From NCBI RefSeq assembly GCF_003852895.1, contig NZ_QUSW01000001.1:1450250-1514249 (forward strand): a DNA stretch of 64,000 nucleotides, written 5' to 3'. A program made the position numbers and the translations under genes. Of this stretch, positions 43,819 to 53,864 are shown piece by piece. Position 1 is the stretch's first letter. Every line of letters starts with the position of its first letter. The stretch is from Rhizobacter terrae (GTDB lineage Bacteria; Pseudomonadota; Gammaproteobacteria; Burkholderiales; Burkholderiaceae_C). A model generated the notes under the pieces. It saw only the letters and a program-made list of their open reading frames with translations, made no database searches and had not been told where the DNA came from.

Positions 43819-44166
43819 ATGTTGTCGTTCGGACGATGGCTGCTTGCATCGGCAGCCCTTTCACCGGTGGCTTCGCTGGCCATGACGTGCGCGCACGGCG
43901 ATCACCCCACATCTGACACGAACGCTGTTAACCAATCATTGCGTGCCGGTTCGCTCAGCGGGGCCTTGGACCTCGACAGCACCTGGCCCGACACGATCAG
44001 CATGGTCTTCAGCCACGAAGACCCGCTGGACATCGTGCTCGGCGAGGGCGCGGAGGAATCCGCGATCGTCGCCCCATCCAATCCGGAATCCGATGGGTGG
44101 GCGCTGATGGGTCTGGTGCTGGCGCTGTGGGGCCTGCTGCATTCGCGACGGCTCAACGCGGCCTGA
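43819..44166 (+). CDS. Small exported protein with PEP-CTERM-like C-terminus
   Basis: This 115-residue protein has a signal peptide (MLSFGRWLLASAALSPVASL, cleavage near residue 21-26). The mature part is acidic. The C-terminus reads PESDGWALMGLVLALWGLL and then a HSRRLNAA basic tail. That tripartite layout (Pro-Glu start, hydrophobic helix, Arg cluster) matches PEP-CTERM sorting signals cut by exosortase, with PESDG replacing PEP. It would then be a surface or matrix protein. The ribosome site GGAAGGAG is strong. No exosortase gene is in the window. Confidence 0.65.
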   Translation: MLSFGRWLLASAALSPVASLAMTCAHGDHPTSDTNAVNQSLRAGSLSGALDLDSTWPDTISMVFSHEDPLDIVLGEGAEESAIVAPSNPESDGWALMGLVLALWGLLHSRRLNAA

Positions 44167-44220
44167 CGATCAAGCAGGGAGGATGGCGGGAGGAGAAGCA
44201 AAAAAGGGAAGCAAAAGGGA

Positions 44221-44253
44221 AAGGCCCTGATCGACATTGCCGATCAGGGCCTT
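44221..44253. terminator. Bidirectional terminator between PEP-CTERM-like gene and tRNA-fMet
   Basis: AAGGCCCTGATCG (44221-44233) and CGATCAGGGCCTT (44241-44253) form a perfect 13-bp stem with a 7-base loop. TTTTGATTT follows on the plus strand and a T-rich run on the minus strand. It can end both the plus-strand small gene and the minus-strand tRNA transcript. Confidence 0.88.
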
Positions 44254-44259
44254 TTGATT

Positions 44260-44336
<77 letters not shown>

Positions 44337-44390
44337 ACTGAAGCCTCAGACTATAGCACAACCAAATGGGACTTTCACAGTTCATCCCAA

Positions 44391-46277
44391 TCAAAGTCCT
44401 GCCTTGTTCAGCGTGTCGATGAACTTCTCGACGTTCTGGAATCCGATCACGCGCGGACGCACAAGTTCCTTGCCTTGTGCATCAAAGAAGATCGTGCCTG
44501 GTGGACCGAAGAGCTGGAAGCGCTTGAGCAGTTCGCGGTCGTCCGCATTGTTGTGCGTCACATCGGCTTTCAGGAGCATCGCGTTGGCGAGCTTGGCCGC
44601 CACCTTCGTGTCGGTGAAGGTCAGGTGCTCCATCTCCTTGCAGGACACGCACCAGTCGGCGTAGAAGTCGAGCATCGCCACGCGATTGCTGCTTCGCGCC
44701 TGCGCGAGCTTGGCGTCGAGTTCTGCCACGCTGCGGACCGTCTCGAAAGGCAGCGCCGAGGCGACGCGTTCAGCCGCGGCCTTGTTGGGAGTGAACACCG
44801 AGAGCGGACGCAGCGGATCGGTGCCGCCGGCCAAACCACTGCCCAGCTGCGCCACGCCGACGAGACCGACCAGCGCCGCAGCAATCTTGCGGCCGGTTCC
44901 CGTGCTCGATCCGTCTCGCTTGCCGGCACCCAGCACGACATACGCAGCACCGAGCAGCAAGACGCCCAACAGTGCGATCGCGACGCTCGTGGGCAGCACC
45001 GGTTGGATCACATACAAGGCAACACCGATGAGCACAAGGCCGAAGACACGCTTCACCTCGTTCATCCATGCGCCCACCTTCGGCAGCAGGGCACCCGCAG
45101 ACGCACCCACGAGCAGCAACGGCACGCTCATGCCGACCGACAAGGCAAAGAGCGCCGTGCCGCCCAGCACCACATCGCGCGTCTGGCCGATGAACACCAA
45201 CGCAGCCGCCAGCGGTGCCGCCACACAAGGGCTGACGATCAGGGCCGACAACCCGCCCATCGCGAACACACCCGCGAACCGGCCGCCGGGCAGGCGCTGC
45301 GAGGTCTCGTTCAGGGAGCTGGTGAAGCGCGTTGGCAATTGCAGCTCGTACACGCCGAACATCGACAGGCTCAACACCACCAGCATCAGGGCAAAGGTCC
45401 CGAGCACCCAGGGGTTCTGGAGGTAGGCCGCGAGGCCGTTGCCCGCGAGGCCGGCTGCTACGCCCAAAGCGGTATAGACCACTGCCATGCCCAGGGAGTA
45501 GCCAACGGACAGTGTGAAGGAACGCCCGCGGTGTTGGCCGGTACCGCCACCTTGCCCGACGATGATGGACGACAGGATGGGCACCATGGGCAGCACGCAG
45601 GGCGTGAGGGACAAGGCGATGCCCGCCAGGAAGAACACGCCCACGGTCTTCCAGAATCCGCCCGAGCGAAGCACGGTCTCGATGCCGTCACCTTCGTCGG
45701 CGACTGAAGATTCCTGTGAAGCCTTGGCGCCAGTCGCCGGGACTGACATCGATGCGGGAGGTGACACATCCGTCGACGCACCCGGGATGGGGATCTCACG
45801 CCCCGGCAGAACACGTGCCGTGCCGTCGCCGCCGAATCCGGCCAAGCTCACGTCCGCACGCATCTGCGCCGGCGGGTAGCACAAGCCCTTGTCGGCACAG
45901 CCTTGATAGTTCACGGCCACGCGAAATGGATTCTTGGCTTGCTCCACCGGCACGGTGATGCGCAACAAGCCGCGGTGAGTCTCGACGTTCTTCTGGAAGG
46001 TCTCGTCGAACTTCACCTTGCCGGGCGGGAAGACCGGCGCGCCGATGCTGGCGCCGGTGGCGGCGAACTTGAACTGCTCGCGATACAGGTAGTAGCCGGG
46101 CGCGATGTCGAAGATGATTTCGACCGTCTTGGCATCCTGCGCACGCACGCTGCCTTTGAAGGCCACTTCCGGGTCCAGGAAGTCGTCTTCCGCCCGTGCC
46201 TGCACGCCGGCCAGCAAGGCAAGCACGCCCAGTGCCGCGAACACCCAGGACTGCCATCTGACCAGCTTCACTCGCAT
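44391..46277 (-). CDS. dsbD: Thiol:disulfide interchange protein DsbD
   Basis: This 628-residue inner-membrane protein carries electrons from cytoplasmic thioredoxin to periplasmic DsbC and cytochrome c maturation proteins. A signal peptide (to about residue 28) is followed by the alpha domain with its cysteine pair (YQGCADKGLCYPP). Eight membrane helices carry cysteines in LTPCVLPM and VSPCVAAPL. The gamma thioredoxin-like domain has C543-VS-C546 in DWCVSCKEM. All six redox cysteines are present. It is transcribed away from the NodIJ-type genes and ends near the tRNA gene. Confidence 0.96.
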   Translation of the reverse strand: MRVKLVRWQSWVFAALGVLALLAGVQARAEDDFLDPEVAFKGSVRAQDAKTVEIIFDIAPGYYLYREQFKFAATGASIGAPVFPPGKVKFDETFQKNVETHRGLLRITVPVEQAKNPFRVAVNYQGCADKGLCYPPAQMRADVSLAGFGGDGTARVLPGREIPIPGASTDVSPPASMSVPATGAKASQESSVADEGDGIETVLRSGGFWKTVGVFFLAGIALSLTPCVLPMVPILSSIIVGQGGGTGQHRGRSFTLSVGYSLGMAVVYTALGVAAGLAGNGLAAYLQNPWVLGTFALMLVVLSLSMFGVYELQLPTRFTSSLNETSQRLPGGRFAGVFAMGGLSALIVSPCVAAPLAAALVFIGQTRDVVLGGTALFALSVGMSVPLLLVGASAGALLPKVGAWMNEVKRVFGLVLIGVALYVIQPVLPTSVAIALLGVLLLGAAYVVLGAGKRDGSSTGTGRKIAAALVGLVGVAQLGSGLAGGTDPLRPLSVFTPNKAAAERVASALPFETVRSVAELDAKLAQARSSNRVAMLDFYADWCVSCKEMEHLTFTDTKVAAKLANAMLLKADVTHNNADDRELLKRFQLFGPPGTIFFDAQGKELVRPRVIGFQNVEKFIDTLNKAGL

Positions 46278-46335
46278 CCCGACGTCTCTTTGTTGAATCC
46301 CATCATCGACTGTATTTCCGCCCCAAGGGTTCCGG

Positions 46336-47121
46336 TCATTTGAAAAACCGCCTGCGGGTCAATACCAGTGCCAGGTAGTAACCGCCCAGCGCATAGGCCA
46401 CCAGAATGGCCAGCGGCGCCAGCCATCGGGCCGGCATCTCGCCGATCATCAGCGGACGCACCAGATCCACCGCGGCCGTCAGCGGCAGCACGCGGGCGAA
46501 GGCCTGCAGCCAGTCCGGCATCTGCTCGATGGGAAAGTACACGCCCGACAGGAAAGTCATGGGCGTGAGCATGAGGGTGAAGTAGTAGGTGAAGAAGTCA
46601 TAGCCCTTGGCCAGGGCGTTGAAGACCAGCGCGATCGAGGCAAAAGTCACACCCACGAAGCCCAGCAGCGGCAGCGCCAGCAGCATGGTCGGCGCACGGC
46701 TGATGTTCAGCGCAACGATGACGAGCATGATGGCGCCCACCGAGAACAGGCTCTTGAAGGCCGCCCAGAGCATCTCGGCGAAGACGATGTCGTCCAACGC
46801 GATCGGCGCATTCATGATGCTGTCCCAGGTCTTCTGCACGTGCATGCGCGAGAAGGCGGAGTACAGCGCCTCGAAGGTAGCGGCCAGGGCGCAGCTCACC
46901 GCGATGCTGCCCGAGGCCAGGTACGTGACGTAGGGCAGGTTGTCGATCTGGCCGACCAGCGAGCCAAGGCCATAACCGAACGCCACCAGCGTGATCAGCG
47001 GCTCGGCGATGTTGCCCACGATGCTGGGAATGGCCAGCTTGCGCCAGACGAGCAGGTTGCGCAGCATCACCGGATAGAAGCGCGCCGTGATGCGTGGTGC
47101 GGCGTAAAACGAGATCAGCAT
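46336..47121 (-). CDS. ABC-2 type exporter permease, NodJ family
   Basis: This 261-residue inner-membrane protein has six transmembrane helices. Family segments include RNLLVWRKLAIPSIVGNIAE at the start and a central TWDSIMNAPIALDDIVFAEM coupling region. It pairs with the ATPase encoded two bases upstream. NodIJ exports lipochitooligosaccharides in rhizobia; close homologues are common in free-living Burkholderiales, where the substrate is unknown. The ATG at 47121 matches the family N-terminus; a longer frame into the ATPase gene is rejected. Confidence 0.88.
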   Translation of the reverse strand: MLISFYAAPRITARFYPVMLRNLLVWRKLAIPSIVGNIAEPLITLVAFGYGLGSLVGQIDNLPYVTYLASGSIAVSCALAATFEALYSAFSRMHVQKTWDSIMNAPIALDDIVFAEMLWAAFKSLFSVGAIMLVIVALNISRAPTMLLALPLLGFVGVTFASIALVFNALAKGYDFFTYYFTLMLTPMTFLSGVYFPIEQMPDWLQAFARVLPLTAAVDLVRPLMIGEMPARWLAPLAILVAYALGGYYLALVLTRRRFFK

Positions 47122-47123
47122 GG

Positions 47124-48044
47124 TCAGCCCTCGTCGCGGATCTGGCGACCCGTCAGCTTGAGGAACAGGTCCTCCAGGTTGGCCGGGCGGTGAAGGTAGC
47201 GCACGCTGTGGTCCTGCGAGAGGACGTCCAGCAGCGGCTTGGGGTCGCGCAGGTAGAAGAACACGGTCTCGCCACTGGTTTCCACGCGAGAGGCCAGTTG
47301 TGCGTGAGCCTGCGCCGCCTGCCGGGCACCATCGCCATAGCCCTCGACCACATCGCTCTCCAGGTGCTCGCGGATGAGCTGGCGTGGCTCGCCTTCCGCG
47401 ATCTTGCGGCCATGGTCGAGGACCAGCAACCGGTCGCACAGGCGCTCGGCCTCGTCCATGAAGTGCGTGGTGAGCAGGATGGACTTGCCCTGCTGCAGCA
47501 GGTTCTGCAGCCGCTCCCACATCAAGTGGCGCGCCTGAGGGTCGAGGCCGGTGGTGGGCTCGTCCAGGAGCAGCAAGTCAGGGTCATTGATGAGCGCACG
47601 GCCCAGGCTCAGGCGCCGCTTCATGCCGCCGGACAGCTCGCCCGGCCGGGCATTGGCCTTGGCCTGCAGGGCACTGAATTCCAGCAGCTTTGGAATGCGC
47701 TCTTCGATGACGTGCCTGGGCAGGCCGAAGTAGCGGCCATACACCCGCAGGTTCTCGGCGCAGGTGAAATCAGGGTCCAGGCTGTCGAACTGCGTGACCA
47801 CACCGATGCGCTTCTTGGCCTCGCGCACCTGCTGCGGAATGGGAAGGCCAAAGGCCTCGATGCGTCCCGAGTCCGGCGCCGCCTGGCCCAGGCACATCCG
47901 GATGGTGGTGGTCTTGCCCGCACCATTGGGCCCGATCACGCCAAGGCATTCGCCGGGTTGGATCGCCAGCGACAAGTCGTTCACCACGAGGTTGTCACCG
48001 AACGTCTTGTGCAGGTGCTCGATGCGGAAGATGGGCTCGGACAT
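47124..48044 (-). CDS. ABC exporter ATP-binding protein, NodI family
   Basis: This 306-residue ATPase has Walker A GPNGAGKTTTIRM (near residue 38), the Q-loop VVTQFDSLDPDFT, the signature ELSGGMKRRLSLGRALI, Walker B LLLLDEPTTGLD and the switch TTHFMDEAERLCD. The C-terminal 80 residues are the regulatory tail of the NodI/CcmA group. It is followed after two bases by the permease gene. It lies just downstream of the ribosomal cluster terminator, so it should have its own promoter between 48045 and 48068. Confidence 0.92.
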   Translation of the reverse strand: MSEPIFRIEHLHKTFGDNLVVNDLSLAIQPGECLGVIGPNGAGKTTTIRMCLGQAAPDSGRIEAFGLPIPQQVREAKKRIGVVTQFDSLDPDFTCAENLRVYGRYFGLPRHVIEERIPKLLEFSALQAKANARPGELSGGMKRRLSLGRALINDPDLLLLDEPTTGLDPQARHLMWERLQNLLQQGKSILLTTHFMDEAERLCDRLLVLDHGRKIAEGEPRQLIREHLESDVVEGYGDGARQAAQAHAQLASRVETSGETVFFYLRDPKPLLDVLSQDHSVRYLHRPANLEDLFLKLTGRQIRDEG

Positions 48045-48060
48045 GGCCTGCGAGTGTGCC

Positions 48061-48094
48061 CAAAACAGAAAGGGCCAGCTTGCGCTGACCCTTT
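48061..48094 (-). terminator. Terminator of the ribosomal/rpoA operon
   Basis: On the minus strand AAAGGGTCAGC and GCTGGCCCTTT (48069-48094) pair over 11 bases with one G-U pair and a 4-base loop. CTGTTTTG follows. It lies 27 bases after the rplQ stop. The pairing is complete only in the minus-strand RNA. Confidence 0.85.
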
Positions 48095-48121
48095 CCTTGT
48101 TTCGCTCGGTGCGAAGAACGC

Positions 48122-48520
48122 TTACTCAGCCTTCTCGCCAGCCTCTTCGGCGGCGGCCGGCTCGGGACGATCCACCAGCTCCACGAAGGCCATCGGGGCG
48201 TTGTCGCCCACGCGGAAACCCATCTTCAGGATGCGGGTGTAGCCGCCCGGGCGGGCCTTGTAGCGCGGGCCCAGTTCGCCGAACAGCTTGGTGACGACAT
48301 CGCGATCGCGGGTGCGGTCGAACGCCAGGCGGCGGTTGGCGAGGGTCGGCTCCTTGGCCAGCGTGATGAGCGGCTCGACGACGCGGCGCAGTTCCTTGGC
48401 CTTGGGAACCGTGGTCTTGATCGCTTCGTGCGTGAGCAGCGAATTGCACATGTTGCGCAGCATGGCGGCGCGGTGCTCGCTGGTACGGTTGAGTTTGCGA
48501 AGTCCGTGACGGTGACGCAT
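48122..48520 (-). CDS. rplQ: 50S ribosomal protein L17
   Basis: This 132-residue protein begins [20 protein letters not shown], which is diagnostic for L17, and includes [20 protein letters not shown]17 binds 23S rRNA near the exit tunnel. The last 15 residues are an Ala/Glu tail beyond the core. It is the last gene of the alpha operon and is followed by a terminator; 94 bases with a hairpin separate it from rpoA. Confidence 0.98.
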   Translation of the reverse strand: MRHRHGLRKLNRTSEHRAAMLRNMCNSLLTHEAIKTTVPKAKELRRVVEPLITLAKEPTLANRRLAFDRTRDRDVVTKLFGELGPRYKARPGGYTRILKMGFRVGDNAPMAFVELVDRPEPAAAEEAGEKAE

Positions 48521-48577
48521 GGTGCTTTCCTTTCCTTATCAAAACCGGCAGCCGTGTCAGGTACTGTCGGGTGCACC

Positions 48578-48596
48578 GGGCTGGTTTTTCCAGCCC
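48578..48596 (-). other. Hairpin in the rpoA-rplQ gap
   Basis: GGGCTGG and CCAGCCC flank five T/A bases, a perfect 7-bp stem-loop in the 94-base gap. There is no U-run on the minus strand, so it is more likely an mRNA processing or stability element than a terminator. Confidence 0.5.
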
Positions 48597-48614
48597 ACTT
48601 TTCAAAAAACTATC

Positions 48615-49604
48615 TCAACGCTTGTCAAGACCTTGGGGCGGCCAGTTCTCGAGGCGGGCACCCAGGGTGAGACCGCGGGAGGCCAGCACTTCCTTGATTT
48701 CGTTGAGCGACTTGCGACCCAGGTTCGGGGTCTTGAGCAGCTCGGTCTCGGTACGCTGGATCAGGTCGCCGATGTAATAGATGTTCTCGGCCTTCAGGCA
48801 GTTGGCCGAACGCACGGTGAGTTCGAGCTCGTCCACCGGACGCAGCAGGATCGGGTCGAACTGCGTGCTGCGCTGGGCGGCCGGCGCGTCGAAGATGTCG
48901 CCGACCTGGCCTTCGAGCTGGGCGAACACGGCGAGCTGCTCGACGAGGATCTTGGCCGAGGCGCGGATGGCTTCCTCCGGCGAGATCGCGCCGTTGGTGA
49001 CGATTTCCATCACGAGCTTGTCGAGGTCGGTGCGCTGCTCGACGCGGGCGCTTTCGACGGTGTAGCTCACGCGGGCCACGGGCGAGAACGAGGCGTCCAG
49101 CACGATGCGGCCGATGGACTTCGTGGGCTCGTCGCCGAAGCGGCGCAGGTTGCCCGGCACGTAGCCGCGGCCCTTCTCGACCTTGATCTGCATGTCCAGC
49201 TTGCCGCCTTGCGACAGGTGGGCGATGACATGGTCAGGGTTGATGATCTCGACGTCGTGCGGGGTCTGGATGTCGCCGGCGGTGACGGGGCCTTCGCCTT
49301 CCTTGCGCAGGACCAGGGTCACTTCATCACGGTTGTGAAGACGGAACACCACACCCTTGAGGTTCAGCATGATGTGAACCACGTCTTCCTGAACGCCGTC
49401 CACGGTGGAGTACTCGTGGAGCACGCCCGCGATCGTCACTTCCGTGGGCGCGTAACCCACCATCGACGACAGCAGCACCCGGCGCAGGGCATTGCCCAGC
49501 GTGTGGCCATAGCCACGCTCGAACGGCTCGAGGGTGACCTTGGCACGGTTGTGACCGAGCGGCTCGACGTGAATGGCTTTGGGTTTCAGCAGATTGGTTT
49601 GCAT
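48615..49604 (-). CDS. rpoA: RNA polymerase alpha subunit
   Basis: This 329-residue protein has an N-terminal domain for assembly (residues 1-230, with [20 protein letters not shown]) and a linker. The C-terminal domain for UP elements and activators reads [20 protein letters not shown], then [17 protein letters not shown]. Length is typical of betaproteobacteria. It lies 142 bases downstream of rpsD and 94 upstream of rplQ, the conserved alpha-operon order. Confidence 0.99.
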   Translation of the reverse strand: MQTNLLKPKAIHVEPLGHNRAKVTLEPFERGYGHTLGNALRRVLLSSMVGYAPTEVTIAGVLHEYSTVDGVQEDVVHIMLNLKGVVFRLHNRDEVTLVLRKEGEGPVTAGDIQTPHDVEIINPDHVIAHLSQGGKLDMQIKVEKGRGYVPGNLRRFGDEPTKSIGRIVLDASFSPVARVSYTVESARVEQRTDLDKLVMEIVTNGAISPEEAIRASAKILVEQLAVFAQLEGQVGDIFDAPAAQRSTQFDPILLRPVDELELTVRSANCLKAENIYYIGDLIQRTETELLKTPNLGRKSLNEIKEVLASRGLTLGARLENWPPQGLDKR

Positions 49605-49746
49605 GTAGTCCAGTTCCTCTCAATACCCTCGGCTCGTTACACCGATAAGGCTGGCGGACAGTGCCGGGCAGAGAACCTCGCGCTGTGTGCCCGGCACGGC
49701 ACAGCGCAGGTGGTGGGCGCGGTCCACGCGGCCCACCGCAGGGGGA

Positions 49747-50370
49747 TCAACGCGAATACAGTTCGACGATCAGGGCTTCCTTGATGTCGGCACCGAATTC
49801 ATCGCGGTCGGGGGTCTTCTTGAACACGCCTTCCATCTTGGAAGCGTCCACCTGCACCCAGCCGGGCATGCCCACCGATTCGGCAAGCTTGAGTGCGTCG
49901 ACAATGCGCAGTTGCTTCTTGGCCGCCTCGCGCACGGCGACGGTGTCGCCGACCTTCACGAGGTAGGAAGCGATGTTCACGACCTGGCCGTTCACGGTGA
50001 TCGACTTGTGCGACACCAGCTGGCGTGCCTCGGCGCGGGTCGAGCCGAAGCCCATGCGGTACACCACGTTGTCCAGGCGCGACTCGAGCAGCGTCAGCAA
50101 GTTCGAGCCGGTGTTGCCTTTGCGGCGCTCGGCCTCGGCGAAGTAGCGGCGGAACTGGCGCTCCAGCACACCGTACATGCGCTTGACCTTCTGCTTCTCG
50201 CGCAGTTGCAGGCCGAAGTCGCTGGTGCGCGAACCGGAGGTGCGACCATGTTGGCCAGGCTTGCTGTCGAACTTGGCCTTGTCGCTGATGGCGCGGCGGG
50301 CGCTCTTCAGGAACAGGTCGGTGCCTTCACGGCGGGAGAGTTTGGCCTTGGGGCCGAGGTAACGTGCCAC
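49747..50370 (-). CDS. rpsD: 30S ribosomal protein S4
   Basis: This 207-residue primary 16S rRNA binder starts [20 protein letters not shown]. The S4 RNA-binding domain is near residues 97-160 ([33 protein letters not shown]). In enterobacteria S4 represses the alpha operon by binding an mRNA pseudoknot before rpsM. Here the gene is preceded by a 178-base gap with inverted repeats. Confidence 0.99.
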   Translation of the reverse strand: MARYLGPKAKLSRREGTDLFLKSARRAISDKAKFDSKPGQHGRTSGSRTSDFGLQLREKQKVKRMYGVLERQFRRYFAEAERRKGNTGSNLLTLLESRLDNVVYRMGFGSTRAEARQLVSHKSITVNGQVVNIASYLVKVGDTVAVREAAKKQLRIVDALKLAESVGMPGWVQVDASKMEGVFKKTPDRDEFGADIKEALIVELYSR

Positions 50371-50462
50371 GTTGCTTTCCTTTGGTCATCTGACGCAGGC
50401 GGTGGGGCTTGCGCGAGTCTGGCGAGTGTTGTTGTGGGCGCTCAGACGGTGGTCTTACATGC

Positions 50463-50493
50463 GAGGCCGGACGATATGAAAACGGCCGGCCTC
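50463..50493 (-). other. Inverted repeat in the rpsK-rpsD gap
   Basis: GAGGCCGG (50463-50470) and CCGGCCTC (50486-50493) are perfect 8-base arms with a 15-base spacer. A second pair, GTCGGCG and CGCCGAC, lies at about 50502-50532. On the minus strand TTGTAC followed after 17 bases by ATATCG is a weak promoter match. The 178-base gap could be an rpsD leader. Confidence 0.4.
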
Positions 50494-50548
50494 AGTACAA
50501 AGTCGGCGAGTCGCCGTGAAGCGACCGCCGACATGGGGTGAAGCGCGC

Positions 50549-50950
50549 TTAGATGCGACGACGCTTCTGGGGACGGCAGCCGTTGTGAGGAACCGGCGTC
50601 ACGTCCGAAATCGAATTGATGCGAATGCCCAGAGAGGCCAATGCACGAACCGACGACTCGCGGCCGGGGCCGGGGCCCTTGATCCGCACGTCCAGGTTCT
50701 TGATGCCTTGCTCTTGAGCTGCACGGCCCGCCACTTCCGCGGCCACCTGGGCAGCGAACGGCGTGCTCTTGCGCGAGCCCTTGAAGCCTTGGCCACCGCT
50801 GGATGCCCAGGACAGTGCGCCGCCCTGGCGATCGGTGATCGTGATGATGGTGTTGTTGAACGACGCGTGGACGTGCGCGATGCCGTCAGCGACGTTCTTG
50901 CGAACCTTCTTGCGCACGCGCTGGGCGGCGGTATTCGGTGCTTTAGCCAT
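50549..50950 (-). CDS. rpsK: 30S ribosomal protein S11
   Basis: This 133-residue protein of the small-subunit platform includes [39 protein letters not shown] and the C-terminus [18 protein letters not shown], all diagnostic of S11. It lies 49 bases after rpsM in the alpha operon. Confidence 0.99.
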   Translation of the reverse strand: MAKAPNTAAQRVRKKVRKNVADGIAHVHASFNNTIITITDRQGGALSWASSGGQGFKGSRKSTPFAAQVAAEVAGRAAQEQGIKNLDVRIKGPGPGRESSVRALASLGIRINSISDVTPVPHNGCRPQKRRRI

Positions 50951-50999
50951 GTTGACCTTCTCTCAATTCTTTGCCGGTGTGCGTCGAGTCAGCGCTCGA

Positions 51000-51365
51000 T
51001 CACTTCTTGACCGTGGCGCCCGACTTGCGCGGACCCTTGCGGGTGCGGGCATTCGTGCGGGTGCGCTGGCCGCGAACCGGCAGGCCGCGGCGATGACGGA
51101 AACCGCGATAGCAGCCCAGGTCCATCAGGCGCTTGATGTTGATGGACATCTCGCGACGCAGGTCGCCTTCGATCGTCAGGCGGCCGATTTCTTCACGGAT
51201 CTTTTCCAGATCGGCGTCGGTCAGGTCCTTGATCTTGCGATCGAAAGGCACACCGCTGGCCTCGCAGATCTTCTGCGCGGTCGTGCGGCCGATGCCATAG
51301 ATGGCGGTCAGGCCGATCTCGGCGTGCTTATGGGGCGGAATGTTGATACCAGCAATGCGTGCCAT
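51000..51365 (-). CDS. rpsM: 30S ribosomal protein S13
   Basis: This 121-residue head protein starts [20 protein letters not shown] and ends with the basic tail [13 protein letters not shown] that reaches the P site. It includes [20 protein letters not shown]. It follows rpmJ and is the first S-protein of the alpha operon. Confidence 0.99.
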   Translation of the reverse strand: MARIAGINIPPHKHAEIGLTAIYGIGRTTAQKICEASGVPFDRKIKDLTDADLEKIREEIGRLTIEGDLRREMSINIKRLMDLGCYRGFRHRRGLPVRGQRTRTNARTRKGPRKSGATVKK

Positions 51366-51400
51366 GTGCGTTTCCTAATTCTCTGTCAGCGGACTGTGGA

Positions 51401-51514
51401 TCAGCCCTGGCGCTGCTTGTGACGCGGATCGGTACAGATCACGCGCACCACGCCCTTGCGACGGATGATCTTGCAATTCCGGCACATCTTCTTGACCGAT
51501 GCTGCAACTTTCAT
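51401..51514 (-). CDS. rpmJ: 50S ribosomal protein L36
   Basis: This 37-residue protein ([20 protein letters not shown], then [17 protein letters not shown]) has the zinc ligands C-x2-C, C and H of the classical zinc-containing form. It is translated from the ATG at 51514, which has GGAGAAG upstream. It sits between infA and rpsM, the order usual in betaproteobacteria. Confidence 0.98.
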   Translation of the reverse strand: MKVAASVKKMCRNCKIIRRKGVVRVICTDPRHKQRQG

Positions 51515-51578
51515 GCTCTTCTCCTAAGCCCTTGTCAGGCCGCTTCCTTGTCAAATCGTTCGTCGTGTTCCGTTGGTC

Positions 51579-51797
51579 TTACTTGGCCCGGAACACGATG
51601 CGGGCCCGACTCAAATCGTAGGGCGTCAGTTCGACCGTCACCTTGTCGCCCGGCAGGATGCGGATGTAGTGCATGCGCATCTTCCCGGAGATGTGGCCGA
51701 GCACGACATGCCCGTTCTCCAGCTTCACACGAAACGTGGCATTGGGAAGATTCTCAAGAATCTCGCCTTGCATCTGAATGACGTCGTCTTTGGCCAT
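51579..51797 (-). CDS. infA: Translation initiation factor IF-1
   Basis: This 72-residue single OB-fold protein begins [20 protein letters not shown] and has [22 protein letters not shown]-1 binds the ribosomal A site at initiation. Here infA lies between secY and rpmJ inside the ribosomal cluster, as in other Burkholderiales. Confidence 0.98.
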   Translation of the reverse strand: MAKDDVIQMQGEILENLPNATFRVKLENGHVVLGHISGKMRMHYIRILPGDKVTVELTPYDLSRARIVFRAK

Positions 51798-51849
51798 GCC
51801 CTGTGTCGTCAGTCCGTTCGTTCGTGTCCGTTCGCTCTCGGCTGGTCTT

Positions 51850-53160
51850 TCAACCCGCCTTGAAATTCGCTTTCTTCAGCAGTGATTCGTACTGCTGGCT
51901 CATCACATAGCTCTGCACCTGCGCCCAGAAGTCCATCGTCACCACGACGATGATCAGGAGCGAAGTGCCACCGAAGTAGAACGGCACGTTGTACTTCAGC
52001 ACCAGGAATTCCGGCAGCAGGCAGACCAGCGTGATATAGATGGCACCGGCCAGCGTCAGGCGCGACAGGATGCGATCGATGTGCTTGGCCGTCTGCTCGC
52101 CCGGGCGGATGCCCGGGATGAAGGCGCCGCTCTTCTTCAGGTTGTCTGCCGTCTCACGGCTGTTGAACACCAGCGCCGTGTAGAAGAAGCAGAAGAAGAC
52201 GATCGCCGCGGCATAAAGCATCACGTAGATCGGCTGGCCCGGAGACAGCAAGCTGGCGATGTCCTTCAGCCAGCGCAGGCCATCGCCTGTCGCGAACCAA
52301 CCCACCACAGTCGCAGGCAGAAGGATGATCGACGACGCGAAGATCGGCGGGATCACGCCCGACATGTTCAGCTTCAGCGGAAGGTGCGACGATTGGCCGC
52401 CGTACACCTTGTTGCCCACCTGGCGCTTCGCATAGTTGACCAATATCTTTCGCTGGCCACGTTCCACGAACACCACGAAGAACGTCACCAGACCCACCAG
52501 CGCCAAGATGAATAGTGCCACTGGCACGCTCATGGAGCCCGTGCGGATCAGCTCGAACAGGTTGCCGATCGCGTTGGGCAGGCCGGAAGCGATGCCCGCG
52601 AAGATCAGGATCGAGATGCCGTTGCCCAATCCGCGCTCGGTGATCTGCTCACCCAGCCACATCAGGAACATCGTGCCGGCTACCAGGCTCACGACGGTGG
52701 TCAGGCGGAATCCGAAACCCGGAGCCAGCACCAGACCGGCAGAGCCTTCCAGAGCCAGCGCAATGCCCAGCGACTGGAAGATCGCCAGGCCCAGCGTGCC
52801 GTAGCGCGTGTACTGCGTGATCTTGCGACGCCCGGCCTCGCCTTCCTTCTTCAAGGATTCCAGCGAAGGCACCACGTAGGTCATCAACTGCATGATGATC
52901 GACGCGGAGATGTACGGCATGATGCCCAGCGCGAACACCGTGAAACGCGACAGCGCTCCACCCGAGAACATGTTGAACAGGTTCAGGATGCCACCGGGCT
53001 TGCTGTTGAACAGCTGCTCCAGCGCATGGGGGTCGATGCCCGGCACCGGAATGTGTGCCCCGGTGCGATAGACCACGAGGGCGAGCAACAAGAAGACAAG
53101 CCGGCGACGAAGGTCACCGAACTTGCCGCTCTTGGCCAGCTGATTCGCGTTGGTTGCCAC
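51850..53160 (-). CDS. secY: Preprotein translocase subunit SecY
   Basis: This 436-residue inner-membrane protein has ten transmembrane helices and forms the Sec channel. Features are [13 protein letters not shown] in the first helix region, [20 protein letters not shown] (plug and helix 2) and [16 protein letters not shown] in the large cytoplasmic loop. Translation starts at a GTG at 53160. It follows rplO by 46 bases. Confidence 0.98.
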   Translation of the reverse strand: MATNANQLAKSGKFGDLRRRLVFLLLALVVYRTGAHIPVPGIDPHALEQLFNSKPGGILNLFNMFSGGALSRFTVFALGIMPYISASIIMQLMTYVVPSLESLKKEGEAGRRKITQYTRYGTLGLAIFQSLGIALALEGSAGLVLAPGFGFRLTTVVSLVAGTMFLMWLGEQITERGLGNGISILIFAGIASGLPNAIGNLFELIRTGSMSVPVALFILALVGLVTFFVVFVERGQRKILVNYAKRQVGNKVYGGQSSHLPLKLNMSGVIPPIFASSIILLPATVVGWFATGDGLRWLKDIASLLSPGQPIYVMLYAAAIVFFCFFYTALVFNSRETADNLKKSGAFIPGIRPGEQTAKHIDRILSRLTLAGAIYITLVCLLPEFLVLKYNVPFYFGGTSLLIIVVVTMDFWAQVQSYVMSQQYESLLKKANFKAG

Positions 53161-53206
53161 TGGGTGTGCGTTCCGAGTCTGAACTGCGGTTGAGGGACCG
53201 AGACGC

Positions 53207-53638
53207 TCAGGCGACCGAGCCGCCAGCCGCCTCGATGACAGCCTTGGCGCCTGCCGTGGCGCCGATGCCCTTGAGGGCGACCTTCGTGGTCAGCTCACCC
53301 GATTTGATGACCTTCACGACTTTTGCAAGTTCGCCCACCAGGCCGGCTTGCTTGAGCGTGAGCAGATCGACTTCCGCGGCGCCCAGGCGCTGCAGGTCGG
53401 TCAGGGTCACTTCCGCATTGAACTTCAGCGAGGCCGACTTGAAGCCACGCTTGGGCAGGCGGCGTTGCAGCGGCATCTGACCGCCTTCAAAGCCCACCTT
53501 GTGGTAGCCGCCGGAACGCGACTTCTGACCCTTGTGGCCGCGACCGGCCGTCTTGCCCAGGCCCGAACCGATGCCGCGGCCAACGCGACGGCGCGCCTTC
53601 TTGGCACCGTCGGCCGGCTTGATGGTGTTGAGTTCCAT
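53207..53638 (-). CDS. rplO: 50S ribosomal protein L15
   Basis: This 143-residue protein starts [20 protein letters not shown]. It has the Gly-rich, basic N-terminal tail ([20 protein letters not shown]) that threads into 23S rRNA, and the globular C-terminal part with [17 protein letters not shown]. It lies between rpmD and secY. Confidence 0.98.
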   Translation of the reverse strand: MELNTIKPADGAKKARRRVGRGIGSGLGKTAGRGHKGQKSRSGGYHKVGFEGGQMPLQRRLPKRGFKSASLKFNAEVTLTDLQRLGAAEVDLLTLKQAGLVGELAKVVKVIKSGELTTKVALKGIGATAGAKAVIEAAGGSVA

Positions 53639-53659
53639 GTTCTTTCCTCGAGGCGGCGC

Positions 53660-53842
53660 TTACAGCACCTTCACCAGGTACGAGACCTTGTTGATCATGC
53701 CGCGCACCGCGGGCGTGTCTTCGAGTTCGCGCTCGCTGTTGAGCTTGCGCAGGCCCAGGCCCCGCACCGTGGCACGGTGTGATTCCTTGGTGCCGGCAAT
53801 GCTCTTGACCAGCTTGACCTTGACCGTTTTCTTGTCCGTCAT
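53660..53842 (-). CDS. rpmD: 50S ribosomal protein L30
   Basis: This 60-residue protein has the L30 core [23 protein letters not shown] split by its turn, then [15 protein letters not shown]. It lies 22 bases after rpsE and 21 before rplO. Confidence 0.97.
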   Translation of the reverse strand: MTDKKTVKVKLVKSIAGTKESHRATVRGLGLRKLNSERELEDTPAVRGMINKVSYLVKVL

Positions 53843-53864
53843 TTCAGTTCTCCAGATCGCCGGC

